Of a stretch of 64,000 nucleotides of DNA, positions 1 through 9,780 are shown one piece after another. The stretch covers positions 1 through 64,000 of the forward strand of contig NZ_JHVC01000020.1 of NCBI RefSeq assembly GCF_000619945.1. The letters run 5' to 3'. Source of the DNA: Clostridium lundense DSM 17049 (GTDB lineage Bacteria; Bacillota; Clostridia; Clostridiales; Clostridiaceae). Each line of letters opens with the position of its first letter. The first letter of the stretch is position 1. The translations under genes and the position numbers were made by a program. Below the pieces are notes generated by a model. It saw only the letters and a list, made by a program, of their open reading frames with translations, searched no databases and was not told where the DNA came from.

Positions 1-237
<237 letters not shown>

Positions 238-350
238 AAAAGTTTAATCTTTTTAGCTCATCGCTATTTTAAACAGTTTCCTGTTTGAATTGACTGGTTT
301 CTCTTCTCTGTTTAATTTTCAAAGACCATGTCGCTTCATGCGACTACTAT

Positions 351-379
351 ATATTATCACTTAAATTTATGTTTGTCAA
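351..379 (-). promoter_or_regulatory. rRNA operon promoter (sigma-A type)
   Basis: On the minus strand a perfect -35 TTGACA (complement of 374-379) is followed after exactly 17 bases by TAATAT (complement of 351-356). It lies about 110 bases before the 16S start, with a leader that contains the GGTCTTTGAAAATTAAACAG sequence typical of clostridial rrn leaders. Further upstream an imperfect hairpin (about 424-446, GTCACTGC/GCAGCGAC arms) may be an end or processing signal; no gene is seen in 238-760. Confidence 0.85.
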
Positions 380-617
380 CATTTTTTTACTAGAAATTTA
401 AGCGCTATATAGTTTTTTATTTCGTCACTGCTTACCTCGCAGCGACAAGTGTTATTCTATCAAAGTTAATTAAAAACGTATTTAAATTAACTTTATTTTA
501 AATTAAATTAAATAATTATCTCTCTTTATTCCTTAATATTTCTCAGTATTGCTCATATAGATACACGTGACAAAGTTGTTAGTATATTGTGGTTATCTAG
601 TTATTTTATATAAACAG

Positions 618-699
618 ACTTCTAAGCTTTAGAGGGAGTTATCCATGAACATACCCTTTCTAATGTTCCTATCTTTTTTAAAGTTGTAGTAAAGATCAG
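618..699 (+). repeat. Copy of dispersed intergenic repeat, degenerate
   Basis: Bases 618-644 contain TTCTAAGCTTTAGAGGGAG, closely matching elements at 23074-23105 (reverse) and 40112-40143. Bases 688-699 contain AGTAAAGATCAG, which recurs at 40082-40093. The sharing of two separate blocks with the 40-kb element in non-coding DNA argues for a repeat family rather than chance. No coding potential is seen. Confidence 0.55.
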
Positions 700-710
700 G
701 TAATCATTTG

Positions 711-756
711 ATAAATAAAATAGCTAAAAACTATAATGTTATAGTTTTTAGCTATT
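711..756 (-). terminator. gyrA terminator
   Basis: Perfect 18-bp inverted repeat (719-736 with 739-756) just past the gyrA stop, followed on the minus strand by a T-rich tract (complement of 711-720). The stem is AT-rich, so strength is uncertain, but position and symmetry fit the end of the gyrBA transcript. Confidence 0.75.
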
Positions 757-760
757 TCCT

Positions 761-3244
761 TTACTCTTGTGTTTCTTGTATCTCTTCTGTTTCTTGTACT
801 TCTTGCATATCTTCTATTTCTTCTTCCTCTTCAGTATTTATTTTAGCAATTGCTAATACCTTTTCACCTTTGTCAGTTCTCATTAATGTTACTCCCATAG
901 CGTTTCTACTTGTTACACTTATATCTGATACACATATTCTTATAGCAGTATTACTACTATTTATCAACATTAATTCATCACTATCTTTAACAACTCTTGC
1001 TGCTACTATTTTTCCTGTCTTGTCTGCCACCTTATAAGTTATAATACCTTTACCGCCTCTTTTCTGAATATTATATTCAGATACAGGAGTTCTTTTTCCA
1101 AAACCATTTTCACTTACAATTAATACATATTCGTCTTCCACCATTATATCCATACTTACAGCTATATCATCTTCTCTTAGAGTTATGGCCTTAACTCCAG
1201 TAGCAGTTCTTCCCATAGGCCTGATATCTTTTTCACTAAATCTTATAGCATACCCATTTTGAGTAACCATAATAATCTCAGCATCACCTTTAGTAACTTT
1301 AACCTTTAGAAGCTCATCATCTTCTCTCAAATTAATAGCATTTAGACCATTCTTTCTTATAGAAGAAAATTCTTTTAGGAAAGTCTTTTTAATAATGCCT
1401 CTCTTAGTAGCCATTATTAAAAATCCATCTTCTATTTTTTCTCTAATAGATATTACCTCTTTTACATTTTCACCAGGATTTAATGGAACTAAATTAACTA
1501 TATTAGTTCCCTTAGCAGTTCTTCCAGCATCAGGTATTTCATAAGCCTTTAATTTATATACTCTTCCCGAATTTGTGAAGAATAGCAAATCGCTATGCGT
1601 TGATGTTACAAATACTTTTTCTACAAAATCATCTTCTTTTGTTGTCATAGCTTGAATACCCTTTCCACCTCTTTTTTGAGAAGAATAGGTATCTGCAGAT
1701 ATCCTCTTTATATATCCTGATTGGGTTAATGTAATAACAACTTCTTCTTCCTGTATTAAATCCTCTATATTTATTTCATTGATATTCTTTTGTATTTGTG
1801 TTCTTCTGTCATCACCATATTTATTTTTTATTTCATTTAGTTCTTCTCTTATAATATTTAAAACTAATTGTTCATTAGCCAATATTTCTCTTAAATGATC
1901 TATAGTTTTTATAAGCTCATTATATTCATCTTCTATTTTTTCTCTTTCCAATCCTGTTAATCTCTGTAGTCTCATATCTAATATAGCTTGAGATTGTTTC
2001 TCTGATAAATTAAATTTCTCCATAAGTCCATTTCTAGCCATTTCAGCATTTTTAGAAGATCTTATTAAATTTATAACTTCATCTATATGATCAAGAGCTA
2101 TTCTTAACCCCTCTAGTATATGTGCACGAGCTAATGCTTTATCTAACTCAAATTTAGTTCTTCTTCTTATTACTTCTTTTTGGAAGTCTAAGTAATGCAC
2201 AAGAATTTGTTTTAAATTTAACACTTGTGGTTCATTATTTACCAATGCAATCATAATAACGCCAAAGGTATCTTGCATTTTTGTATGTTTAAAAAGCTGA
2301 TTTAAAACTATATTTGGATTTGAGTCCCTTTTTATTTCTATTACTATTCTCATTCCCTCTCTATCGGACTCATCTCTTATGTCAGATATTCCTTCTATCC
2401 TTTTGTCCTTTACTAAATCTGCCATATTCTCAATAAGCTTTGCTTTATTTACCTGGTATGGCAATTCAGTAACAATAATTCTGTGTCTTCCTTTTTCTTC
2501 TTCTATTTCTGCATTTGCTCTTACTATTATTCTTCCTCTGCCTGTTTCATAAGCTTCTCTTATACCAGCTGTACCAAGTATTATACCTGAAGTAGGAAAA
2601 TCTGGTCCCTTAATTTTTGTCATAAGTTCAAGAATTGTTACATCTGGGTTATCAATAATCATATCAATCCCATCTATAACTTCTCCTAAGTTATGAGGTG
2701 GGATATTAGTTGCCATACCTACTGCAATACCTGAAGAACCATTTACAAGTAAATTAGGAAATCTAGATGGAACTACTAAAGGTTCCTTTTCAGAACCATC
2801 AAAGTTTGGTCCAAAATCTACAGTGTTTTTATTTATTTCTCTTAAAATTTCTACAGATATTTTACTCATTTTAGCTTCTGTATATCTCATAGCTGCCGCA
2901 GAATCTCCATCTACAGAACCAAAATTTCCATGACCATCCACCAAAATATATCTTTGAGAAAAGTCTTGTGCCATTCTTACTAAAGCATCATAAACTGAAG
3001 AGTCTCCATGTGGATGATACTTACCTAAAACATCTCCAACTATTCTAGCACATTTCCTGTATCCTTTATCTGGTGAAAGCCCCAATTCATACATAGAATA
3101 AAGTATTCTTCTATGAACAGGCTTTAATCCATCTCTTACATCTGGAAGAGCACGACCTACTATTACACTCATAGCATAATCTATATAACATTTTTTCATC
3201 TCCTGCTTTATATCTACTTCCAAAACTTTTCCTTCATTGTTCAT
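761..3244 (-). CDS. gyrA: DNA gyrase subunit A
   Basis: Type IIA topoisomerase subunit that breaks and rejoins DNA and, with GyrB, introduces negative supercoils. The N-terminal winged-helix region carries the AAMRYTE motif with the catalytic Tyr at residue 121. The quinolone region reads HPHGDSSVYD with Ser82 and Asp86, the usual susceptible residues. The C-terminal wrapping domain has the GyrA box QKRGGKG, with a second copy near the C-terminus, and the protein ends in a Glu/Gln-rich acidic tail. I chose the ATG at 3244 (827 residues) because GGAAGGTG lies 8 bases before it; an upstream in-frame GTG at 3262 overlaps that ribosome binding site. It follows gyrB by 20 bases. Confidence 0.97.
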   Translation of the reverse strand: MNNEGKVLEVDIKQEMKKCYIDYAMSVIVGRALPDVRDGLKPVHRRILYSMYELGLSPDKGYRKCARIVGDVLGKYHPHGDSSVYDALVRMAQDFSQRYILVDGHGNFGSVDGDSAAAMRYTEAKMSKISVEILREINKNTVDFGPNFDGSEKEPLVVPSRFPNLLVNGSSGIAVGMATNIPPHNLGEVIDGIDMIIDNPDVTILELMTKIKGPDFPTSGIILGTAGIREAYETGRGRIIVRANAEIEEEKGRHRIIVTELPYQVNKAKLIENMADLVKDKRIEGISDIRDESDREGMRIVIEIKRDSNPNIVLNQLFKHTKMQDTFGVIMIALVNNEPQVLNLKQILVHYLDFQKEVIRRRTKFELDKALARAHILEGLRIALDHIDEVINLIRSSKNAEMARNGLMEKFNLSEKQSQAILDMRLQRLTGLEREKIEDEYNELIKTIDHLREILANEQLVLNIIREELNEIKNKYGDDRRTQIQKNINEINIEDLIQEEEVVITLTQSGYIKRISADTYSSQKRGGKGIQAMTTKEDDFVEKVFVTSTHSDLLFFTNSGRVYKLKAYEIPDAGRTAKGTNIVNLVPLNPGENVKEVISIREKIEDGFLIMATKRGIIKKTFLKEFSSIRKNGLNAINLREDDELLKVKVTKGDAEIIMVTQNGYAIRFSEKDIRPMGRTATGVKAITLREDDIAVSMDIMVEDEYVLIVSENGFGKRTPVSEYNIQKRGGKGIITYKVADKTGKIVAARVVKDSDELMLINSSNTAIRICVSDISVTSRNAMGVTLMRTDKGEKVLAIAKINTEEEEEIEDMQEVQETEEIQETQE

Positions 3245-3264
3245 CTGTTTCACACCTTCCACCT

Positions 3265-5178
3265 TTATATATCAAGGTTTACAACTTTCTTAGCATTTTC
3301 CGTAATAAATTCTCTACGTGGTTCCACCTTATCACCCATAAGAATTGTAAATATTTCATCTGCTGCCATAGCATCTTCTACAGTTGCTTTTAATAAAATC
3401 CTTCGTTCAGGATTCATTGTAGTTTCCCAAAGCTGTTCTGCATTCATTTCTCCAAGTCCCTTATATCTTTGGATGTCTGTATTATTATCTCTTCCTCCAA
3501 CTTCATTAAGCACTGCTTCTAATTCTGGATCTGTATAAGCATAATACTCTTTCTTTCCCTTTGTTACTTTATATAATGGAGGTTGTGCAATATACACGTG
3601 CCCTTGCTCAACAAGTTCTTTCATGTATCTATAGAAGAATGTTAGTAGTAATGTTCTAATATGTGCTCCATCAACATCTGCATCTGTCATTATTATTATT
3701 CTGTTATATCTTATCTTTTCAATATCAAAATCCTTACCTATTCCTGCTCCAAATGCTGTTATCATTGATCTAATAGTATCTGAGTTAAGAATTTTATCAA
3801 GTCTTTGTTTTTCAACATTCATTATCTTTCCACGTAAAGGAAGTATAGCTTGAAATTTTCTATTTCTTCCTTGTTTAGCTGATCCACCCGCTGAGTCTCC
3901 CTCAACTATATATATTTCACATTCTGCCGGATCCTTAGAAGAACAATCTGCTAATTTCCCTGGCAATGAAGTACTTTCTAAAACTGACTTTCTTCTAGTT
4001 AACTCTCTAGCTTTCCTTGCTGCATCTCTTGCTCTAGAAGCCATTAAAGATTTGTCTATAATATTCTTCGCTATTTGAGGATTTTCCTCAAGAAAGTTTC
4101 CTACTCCTTCTCCAACTATACTATCTACTATTCCCCTAACTTCACTATTCCCAAGCTTAGTTTTTGTTTGCCCTTCAAACTGGGGATCTGTAAGCTTAAC
4201 AGAAATTACAGCAGTAAGACCTTCTCTTATATCCTCTCCTGACAAGTTTTTATCATTTTCCTTAAGATGGCCAAACTTCTTTGAATAATCATTGAATACT
4301 CTTGTTAATGCAGTTTTAAACCCTGCTAAATGAGTACCACCTTCAACTGTATCTATATTATTTGCAAAAGAAAAAATGTTTTCAGTATATCCATCATTAT
4401 ATTGCAAAGCTATCTCAACAATATGGTCATCCTTAACCCCTTCTATATAGATTGGTTCAGAATGTAAAACCTCTTTATTTCTGTTTAAATAAGATACAAA
4501 AGATTTTATTCCACCTTCATAATGGAATTCTTCACTTTTTTCTGCTCTTTTATCAATTAAATTTATTTTTATGCCCTTATTTAAAAAGGCTAATTCTCTT
4601 AACCTTTGGGCAAGTGTATCATAATCAAATTCTAATTCTTCAAAAATTTCACTATCTGGCTTAAAATACACTCTAGTTCCATGTTTATCGCTTTCACCTA
4701 TTTTATCTAATCCAGTAACCGCTTTACCTCTTTCATATCTTTGCTTCCACTCATAACCATCTCTTTCTACGAAAATTTCACATACCTCTGAAAGAGCATT
4801 TACAACAGAAGCTCCAACTCCATGAAGACCTCCCGATACTTTGTATCCGCCTCCACCAAATTTTCCACCAGCATGAAGTACTGTCATTATAACTTCAACA
4901 GTTGGTTTTTTCATTTTAGGATGCATACCTACTGGCATACCTCTTCCATTATCCTGCACAGTTATTGAATTATCTTCACCAATATACACATCTATTTTAT
5001 CGCAAAATCCTGCTAGGGCTTCGTCTATACTATTATCAACTATTTCATAAACAAGATGATGAAGTCCTCTTGCACTTGTACTTCCTATATACATTCCAGG
5101 TCTTTTTCTTACCGCTTCTAAACCCTCTAAAACTTGTATTTGGCTTTCATCATAGTTTTGCTTTTTCTCTTCCACCAT
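3265..5178 (-). CDS. gyrB: DNA gyrase subunit B
   Basis: ATPase subunit of gyrase, 637 residues, the usual length for Gram-positive GyrB without the proteobacterial insert. The GHKL ATPase site is clear: Glu45 and Asn49 in EIVDNSIDEAL, the DNGRGMP box at 76-82 and the GGLHGVGASV loop near 117. The TOPRIM domain has EGDSAGGSA near residue 424 and the metal-binding DADVDGAH near 498; QRYKGLGEMN near the C-terminus is the conserved contact with GyrA. GGAGG precedes the ATG at 5178. It sits between remB and gyrA in one minus-strand operon. Confidence 0.98.
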   Translation of the reverse strand: MVEEKKQNYDESQIQVLEGLEAVRKRPGMYIGSTSARGLHHLVYEIVDNSIDEALAGFCDKIDVYIGEDNSITVQDNGRGMPVGMHPKMKKPTVEVIMTVLHAGGKFGGGGYKVSGGLHGVGASVVNALSEVCEIFVERDGYEWKQRYERGKAVTGLDKIGESDKHGTRVYFKPDSEIFEELEFDYDTLAQRLRELAFLNKGIKINLIDKRAEKSEEFHYEGGIKSFVSYLNRNKEVLHSEPIYIEGVKDDHIVEIALQYNDGYTENIFSFANNIDTVEGGTHLAGFKTALTRVFNDYSKKFGHLKENDKNLSGEDIREGLTAVISVKLTDPQFEGQTKTKLGNSEVRGIVDSIVGEGVGNFLEENPQIAKNIIDKSLMASRARDAARKARELTRRKSVLESTSLPGKLADCSSKDPAECEIYIVEGDSAGGSAKQGRNRKFQAILPLRGKIMNVEKQRLDKILNSDTIRSMITAFGAGIGKDFDIEKIRYNRIIIMTDADVDGAHIRTLLLTFFYRYMKELVEQGHVYIAQPPLYKVTKGKKEYYAYTDPELEAVLNEVGGRDNNTDIQRYKGLGEMNAEQLWETTMNPERRILLKATVEDAMAADEIFTILMGDKVEPRREFITENAKKVVNLDI

Positions 5179-5195
5179 ATTTATCCTCCTTAATT

Positions 5196-5459
5196 TTAAG
5201 GTTCATAGTATAATGTTTCTGATCTTTTTGTTAGTGTTGCAGATGAAATTGGAGATAGAAATATTTTACTTTTTTTATTTACCTCTGCTATTATAAAAGA
5301 CTTAGGTTTTTCTTTTGTTATTCTCTCAACAAAACCATCTTCTTCAGCCATTCTTAAAAATTGTGTTGTATCAGAACTATACATAGATGTTTCCATATCA
5401 AATATTCCAATAATATCTTTTAAAGGAACTACTACATTTTCTCCTAAATGTAAAAACAC
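5196..5459 (-). CDS. remB: RemB-like regulator (DUF370 family)
   Basis: Small protein of 87 residues matching the DUF370 / extracellular matrix regulator RemB family, whose gene sits between recF and gyrB in Bacillus and clostridia. The start MFLHLGENVVV and the VPLKDIIGIFDME stretch are typical. RemA of this family is a DNA-binding regulator of matrix and osmoprotection genes in Bacillus subtilis; the function of the recF-linked paralogue is poorly known. The start is a GTG at 5459 with GGGAGG about 8 bases upstream. Identification rests on family resemblance and synteny. Confidence 0.82.
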   Translation of the reverse strand: MFLHLGENVVVPLKDIIGIFDMETSMYSSDTTQFLRMAEEDGFVERITKEKPKSFIIAEVNKKSKIFLSPISSATLTKRSETLYYEP

Positions 5460-5501
5460 AAAAATTCCTCCCTTGATTTATATACCGAATAATTTTTTAA
5501 A

Positions 5502-6590
5502 TTAATTAATACATTTTCCTTTTACTACTTTGAATATTTTATAATTCTCCTCTATATGGTTTTCTATATTTTCTAAACCAGTACAGGTAATTATAGTTTG
5601 AATACTTTTAATAGAATTTAAAATATATTTTTGCCTTTTTGAGTCTAATTCAGATAAGACATCATCTAAAAGTAGAACTGGATATTCTCCCGTAATATCT
5701 TTGATTATTTCCAACGAGGAAAATTTAATAGTTAAAGTTGCTGTTCTTTGTTGACCTTGAGATCCAAAACTTCTTACATCTATGTCATTTATTTTTATAG
5801 AAAAATCATCTCTGTGAGGTCCAATAGATGTGGTTTTCTTTTCAAAATCACTCTTTCTATTTTTATATAGAGCATTAAGAAATTCATTTTCAATATCATT
5901 TTCATACTTTATCGAAGATACATATTGAAAACTTATGTTTTCTACACCTGCAGTTATATCACTATGTATTGAAATCCCTTTTTCATTCATTCTTTCTACA
6001 TACATTTCTCTATCTCTTATAATTGATGTTCCAAACTTTACTAATTGTTTATCATATATTTCTATTATACTTGAAAATTCTTTTTGACCTTTTCTTAGTG
6101 CTGTATTTCTTTCATTAAGCACTTTATTATACTGTACTAAATTATAATAATATTTATCGCTTAATTTGCATAACTCTATATCCAAAAATTTTCTTCTAAA
6201 AGAGGGCGATTCTTTAACTATTTTTAAATCTTCTGGAGAAAACATAACTACATTTAGCACACCTAAAAGTTCAGATATTTTATTTATTTTTATTGAATTT
6301 ACATTTATACCTTTTTTACCTTCTTTAAATATCTTTATCTCAATTTTTTTATCTAGTCTGCTTTTAGCTATATACAATTTAATATACGCACTATCCGCAT
6401 TCCAGTTAATCATTTCTTTATCTTTATTGGTTCTATGAGATCTTCCAATGCTAGAATAATATATACTTTCTAAAATATTTGTTTTTCCTTGTGCATTATC
6501 TCCAATAAATACATTAACATTTTTATTTAGTTCTATACTTAATTCCTCATAGTTTCTAAAGTTAATTAGTTGTAAATATTTAATATACAT
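5502..6590 (-). CDS. recF: DNA replication/repair protein RecF
   Basis: SMC-like ATPase that helps load RecA at gaps with RecO and RecR. Visible are the Walker A GDNAQGKTN (residues 30-38), the ABC signature region FGSQGQQRT, and Walker B PVLLLDDVLSELD. About 362 residues, normal for the family. The ATG at 6590 is preferred because AGGTG sits 6 bases before it; the upstream GTG at 6599 overlaps that site. A 105-base gap with an inverted repeat separates it from the S4 gene upstream. Confidence 0.96.
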   Translation of the reverse strand: MYIKYLQLINFRNYEELSIELNKNVNVFIGDNAQGKTNILESIYYSSIGRSHRTNKDKEMINWNADSAYIKLYIAKSRLDKKIEIKIFKEGKKGINVNSIKINKISELLGVLNVVMFSPEDLKIVKESPSFRRKFLDIELCKLSDKYYYNLVQYNKVLNERNTALRKGQKEFSSIIEIYDKQLVKFGTSIIRDREMYVERMNEKGISIHSDITAGVENISFQYVSSIKYENDIENEFLNALYKNRKSDFEKKTTSIGPHRDDFSIKINDIDVRSFGSQGQQRTATLTIKFSSLEIIKDITGEYPVLLLDDVLSELDSKRQKYILNSIKSIQTIITCTGLENIENHIEENYKIFKVVKGKCIN

Positions 6591-6643
6591 AAAAAACACC
6601 TATTATAATTATATCATAATATATCTATTGCACAAATTAGTAT

Positions 6644-6689
6644 GCACAATGTACAATAAAACAATTTATTAACTTATCATACATTGTGC
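6644..6689. repeat. Inverted repeat between S4-domain gene and recF
   Basis: GCACAATGTA at 6644-6653 is mirrored by TACATTGTGC at 6680-6689, 10 bp perfect arms with a 26-base spacer. A partial copy (GCACAAATTAGTATGC, 6630-6645) overlaps it. It could end or attenuate the dnaN-S4 transcript or bind a dimeric protein; there is no good T-run. Confidence 0.5.
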
Positions 6690-6695
6690 TTAATA

Positions 6696-6902
6696 TTATA
6701 TTATTATATAAACTTCTTTATTGACTTCTACTTTATCACCTTTGGATAGCTTTCTTCCTCTTCTTAACTCAACTTCTCCATTAACTTTAATTAATCCATC
6801 TTGTATCATCATTTTAGCATCTGACCCTAAACCTACAGCACCACACCATTTTAAAAATGCATCTAGCTTTATTATATCTGTATTGATACTTACTTCTTTC
6901 AT
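6696..6902 (-). CDS. yaaA: S4-domain RNA-binding protein (YaaA/RlbA family)
   Basis: 68-residue stand-alone S4 domain. The core KLDAFLKWCGAVGLGSDAK, IQDGLIKVNGE and RRGRKLSKGDKV segments are the alpha-L RNA-binding fold. Genes of this family lie between dnaN and recF in many Firmicutes; the Bacillus protein has been linked to ribosome assembly. It is 14 bases downstream of dnaN and likely co-transcribed. ATG at 6902 has AGGAGA upstream. Confidence 0.9.
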   Translation of the reverse strand: MKEVSINTDIIKLDAFLKWCGAVGLGSDAKMMIQDGLIKVNGEVELRRGRKLSKGDKVEVNKEVYIII

Positions 6903-6916
6903 AAGCTAATCTCTCC

Positions 6917-8020
6917 TTAATTGTTTAATAATCTAACAGGAAGAACTAAATATGTACAATTGTCTATTTCCTTATTTTTTATTACACAAGGGCTAACACT
7001 ACTAGATAATTCCATAACTATTTCTTCCTCTTCCATTATTTTTAATACATCGATTAAATATTTAGAATTAAATGCAATTTGTAATGATTGTCCTTGCAAA
7101 ATTATTCCCACTTCTTCTCTAACCATTCCCAATTGAGAATTAGAAGTTATAACCATAGTGTCTTCTTCTATGCTTAATTTTATTAAACTTGTGTTTCCTT
7201 CTTTGCCCATAAGGGAAGCTCTTTCTATACAATTTAATAATTCAGTTCTTTTTGCAATTATTTTCAAGTTATATTCTTCTGGAATTATTGAATTGTATCT
7301 TATAAATTCCCCTTCTAATAATCTTGATACTATTTTAGTTTCACCTATACTAAATAAAATATGGTTTGGTGTGAATGTTATATTTACATTATTGTCTCCA
7401 TCTTCTAATATTTTTGCAACTTCACTCAAGGTTTTTCCAGGAATAACTGCATTTATAGAGTTTTCACTATCTATATATTCAGATTTAACAGCTAATCTAT
7501 AACCATCTAATGCAACCAAGTTTAAATTTTTATTTTTTATCTCAAATAAAATTCCTGTTAATATAGGTCTTGTTTCTTCCTGGGCTGCAGCAAATATAGT
7601 ACCTTTTATCATAGCTTTTAATATCTTTTGAGGTATTGAAAAAATACTATTTTCATTTATATTAGGTAACTCTGGAAAATCAGATGCATCCATATGTACA
7701 AGAGTAAATCTAGACTTTTGGCATATTATTTCAATTACGTTATTATCTTTAGTACTTATTTCTATAATATCGTTAGGAAGTTTTCTTATTATTTCACCAA
7801 ATATTTTAGCATCTACTACTATAGAACCTTCCTCATAAACATCTGCATTTATTTTAGTTTCAATACTTAAATCTATATCTGATCCTGTAAATACTATAGA
7901 ATTATTTTTTGCATTTATTAATATTCCTTGAAGAACTTGCATAGTTGATTTTCCAGTAACAGCTTTTTGTGCTATAGATATAGCTTCCTGCAATATATTT
8001 TTTTCACATTTTATTTTCAT
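6917..8020 (-). CDS. dnaN: DNA polymerase III beta subunit (sliding clamp)
   Basis: 367 residues, the standard length for the three-domain beta clamp that encircles DNA and tethers polymerase. Typical segments are the N-terminal MKIKCEKNILQEAI, the ILTGILFEIKNKNL region between domains one and two, and the C-terminal YLVLPVRLLNN, matching the family's VMPVRL end that builds the protein-binding pocket. AAGGAGG precedes the ATG at 8020. It lies downstream of dnaA across the inner oriC segment. Confidence 0.98.
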   Translation of the reverse strand: MKIKCEKNILQEAISIAQKAVTGKSTMQVLQGILINAKNNSIVFTGSDIDLSIETKINADVYEEGSIVVDAKIFGEIIRKLPNDIIEISTKDNNVIEIICQKSRFTLVHMDASDFPELPNINENSIFSIPQKILKAMIKGTIFAAAQEETRPILTGILFEIKNKNLNLVALDGYRLAVKSEYIDSENSINAVIPGKTLSEVAKILEDGDNNVNITFTPNHILFSIGETKIVSRLLEGEFIRYNSIIPEEYNLKIIAKRTELLNCIERASLMGKEGNTSLIKLSIEEDTMVITSNSQLGMVREEVGIILQGQSLQIAFNSKYLIDVLKIMEEEEIVMELSSSVSPCVIKNKEIDNCTYLVLPVRLLNN

Positions 8021-8037
8021 AGTTAAACCTCCTTAAT

Positions 8038-8247
8038 TAATCCACATAGTTTTTGTAGTATAGATAGAGTAGATATATTAATATATTTTAGTAGTAATAG
8101 TAGTAGGGGCTGTGAATTTGTGGATAACCCGTGCATCCATTGAAATAGCTCAATTTATTGTAAAAAATAATTGTGGATAAGTAATTGATTTAATTACGTC
8201 CTTATCCACATTATTAAGACAAAAAAATATAATTTTAATTATCCACA
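8038..8247. other. oriC: oriC, dnaA-dnaN half: DnaA boxes, DnaA-trios and unwinding region
   Basis: Four perfect DnaA boxes: TGTGGATAA at 8119-8127 and 8172-8180, TTATCCACA at 8202-8210 and 8239-8247. Next to the first box is a G-rich patch (8107-8110) and then six 3-base steps TAGTAGTAATAGTAGTAG (8089-8106), followed by an A/T-only stretch (about 8072-8088). Box, GC patch, trio array and AT tract in this order is the basal unwinding system described in Bacillus subtilis; the orientation relative to dnaA and dnaN is also the same. A near-box TAATCCACA is at 8038-8046. Confidence 0.9.
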
Positions 8248-8280
8248 TCATATTATAATTAAATAATAAACAATTGTTAA

Positions 8281-9642
8281 TTATTTTTGAGTTATTTTTT
8301 TAGTTAAATCATTTACGGTATTTTGAAGAGATTCGTCTTGCTTTAAGCTAGTAGAAATTTTTTCATATGCGTGAATTACTGTAGTATGATCTCTTCCTCC
8401 AAATTCTTCACCTATTTTAGGAAGAGAAGTATCTGTTAGTTTTCTACAAAGATACATAGCTATTTGCCTTGGAAAAGCTACATTTCTCGTTCTTCTTGCA
8501 GATTTGAAATCTTCTACTCTTAAATTAAAATAACTTGCTACTATATCTTGAATAAGATCTATTGTAACTTGTTTTGATTGTTTATTTGATATTATGTCTT
8601 TTAAAGCTTCTGAAGCAAGATCTACACTTATTTCTTTATTTGTAAGAGATGAAAATGCTACTATTCTTATTAGTGCACCTTCTAATTCTCTTATATTAGA
8701 TTTTATTTTAGTTGCAATATACACCATTACTTCATTAGGTATATTTAAATGTTCAACATCAGCTTTTTTCTTTAAAATTGCCATCCTTGTCTCAAAATCA
8801 GGGGCTTGAATATCAGCTATAAGACCCCATTCGAATCTGGAACGTAATCTATCTTCTAATGTAGGAATTTCTTTTGGTGGCCTATCACTAGATAATATAA
8901 TTTGTTTATTTGCTTCATAAAGAGCATTAAAAGTATGGAAAAATTCTTCTTGAGTTCGTTCTTTTCCAGCTATAAATTGTATATCATCTATTAGAAGTAT
9001 ATCCACATTTCTGTATTTATTTCTAAATTCTACGTTTTTATCATCTTTTATTGAATTTATTAGTTCATTTGTAAATTTTTCAGAAGATACGTATACAACT
9101 TTAGACTTTGGATTGTTTTGAAGAACATAATGACCAATTGCATGCATTAAGTGAGTTTTTCCTAGACCAACTCCTCCATATATAAACAACGGATTATAAG
9201 CTTTTGCAGGAGCTTCTGCTACAGCGAGTGAAGCTGCATGGGCAAATCTATTACTATTACCTATAACGAAGGAATCGAAAGTATATTTTGGATTAAGCAT
9301 AGTGGACATATCATCACTTATTACAATGTTTGCATTTTGTTTTTGGATAATTTCTGATTCTTTATTTTTGGGTTCCAAATCCGTGACATCTTCAGATGTA
9401 ATAAAAAATTCTACGTTATATTTCTTTGAAGTAATTAATTTTAGAGCATTTATAATAAGATCTTTATACCTACTATTAAGTATTCCTCTAGTAAAATCAT
9501 TTGGAACACATAAGAATATAGAATCATTTTCAATTTTTATTGGTACAATACTTTTTATCCAGGTATTAAAACTTACTTCTGTAAGCTCACCTTTTATTAT
9601 GTTTAAAGTTTTTTCCCAGATATCTTTCAATTGGGTACTCAT
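8281..9642 (-). CDS. dnaA: Chromosomal replication initiator DnaA
   Basis: 453-residue AAA+ initiator. Domain I is residues 1-85, a variable linker runs to about 115, the ATPase has Walker A GGVGLGKTH (156-164), Walker B LLIDDIQFI and the RLRSRFEWGL sensor region, and the C-terminal domain IV ends with the DnaA signature GGRDHTTVIHAYEKI (about 418-432) that reads DnaA boxes. GGAGG lies 7 bases upstream of the ATG at 9642. Its gene is flanked on both sides by DnaA-box clusters, so it is probably autoregulated by DnaA. Confidence 0.99.
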   Translation of the reverse strand: MSTQLKDIWEKTLNIIKGELTEVSFNTWIKSIVPIKIENDSIFLCVPNDFTRGILNSRYKDLIINALKLITSKKYNVEFFITSEDVTDLEPKNKESEIIQKQNANIVISDDMSTMLNPKYTFDSFVIGNSNRFAHAASLAVAEAPAKAYNPLFIYGGVGLGKTHLMHAIGHYVLQNNPKSKVVYVSSEKFTNELINSIKDDKNVEFRNKYRNVDILLIDDIQFIAGKERTQEEFFHTFNALYEANKQIILSSDRPPKEIPTLEDRLRSRFEWGLIADIQAPDFETRMAILKKKADVEHLNIPNEVMVYIATKIKSNIRELEGALIRIVAFSSLTNKEISVDLASEALKDIISNKQSKQVTIDLIQDIVASYFNLRVEDFKSARRTRNVAFPRQIAMYLCRKLTDTSLPKIGEEFGGRDHTTVIHAYEKISTSLKQDESLQNTVNDLTKKITQK

Positions 9643-9691
9643 TTTTTATCCTCCAGTTCAAGTTTATAATAATTAACAATATATATAAAAA

Positions 9692-9721
9692 TTTATAAAC
9701 ATTATTAGTTTTTCTTGACAA
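9692..9721 (-). promoter_or_regulatory. Probable dnaA promoter
   Basis: On the minus strand TTGTCA (complement of 9716-9721) is followed after 18 bases by TATAAA (complement of 9692-9697), about 50 bases before the dnaA start. Upstream DnaA boxes (9781 onward) could repress it. The match is moderate. Confidence 0.5.
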
Positions 9722-9780
9722 TTGTTTAAAAAAATATTCACATGTTAATAATTTTGGTTGATAATTAGTTTTTAAAAAAG

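Noticed and set aside
761..3244. Quinolone-resistance change in GyrA (Ser at the position before Val84)
   Set aside because: The key resistance positions Ser82 and Asp86 are the usual sensitive residues; the neighbouring Ser is natural variation.
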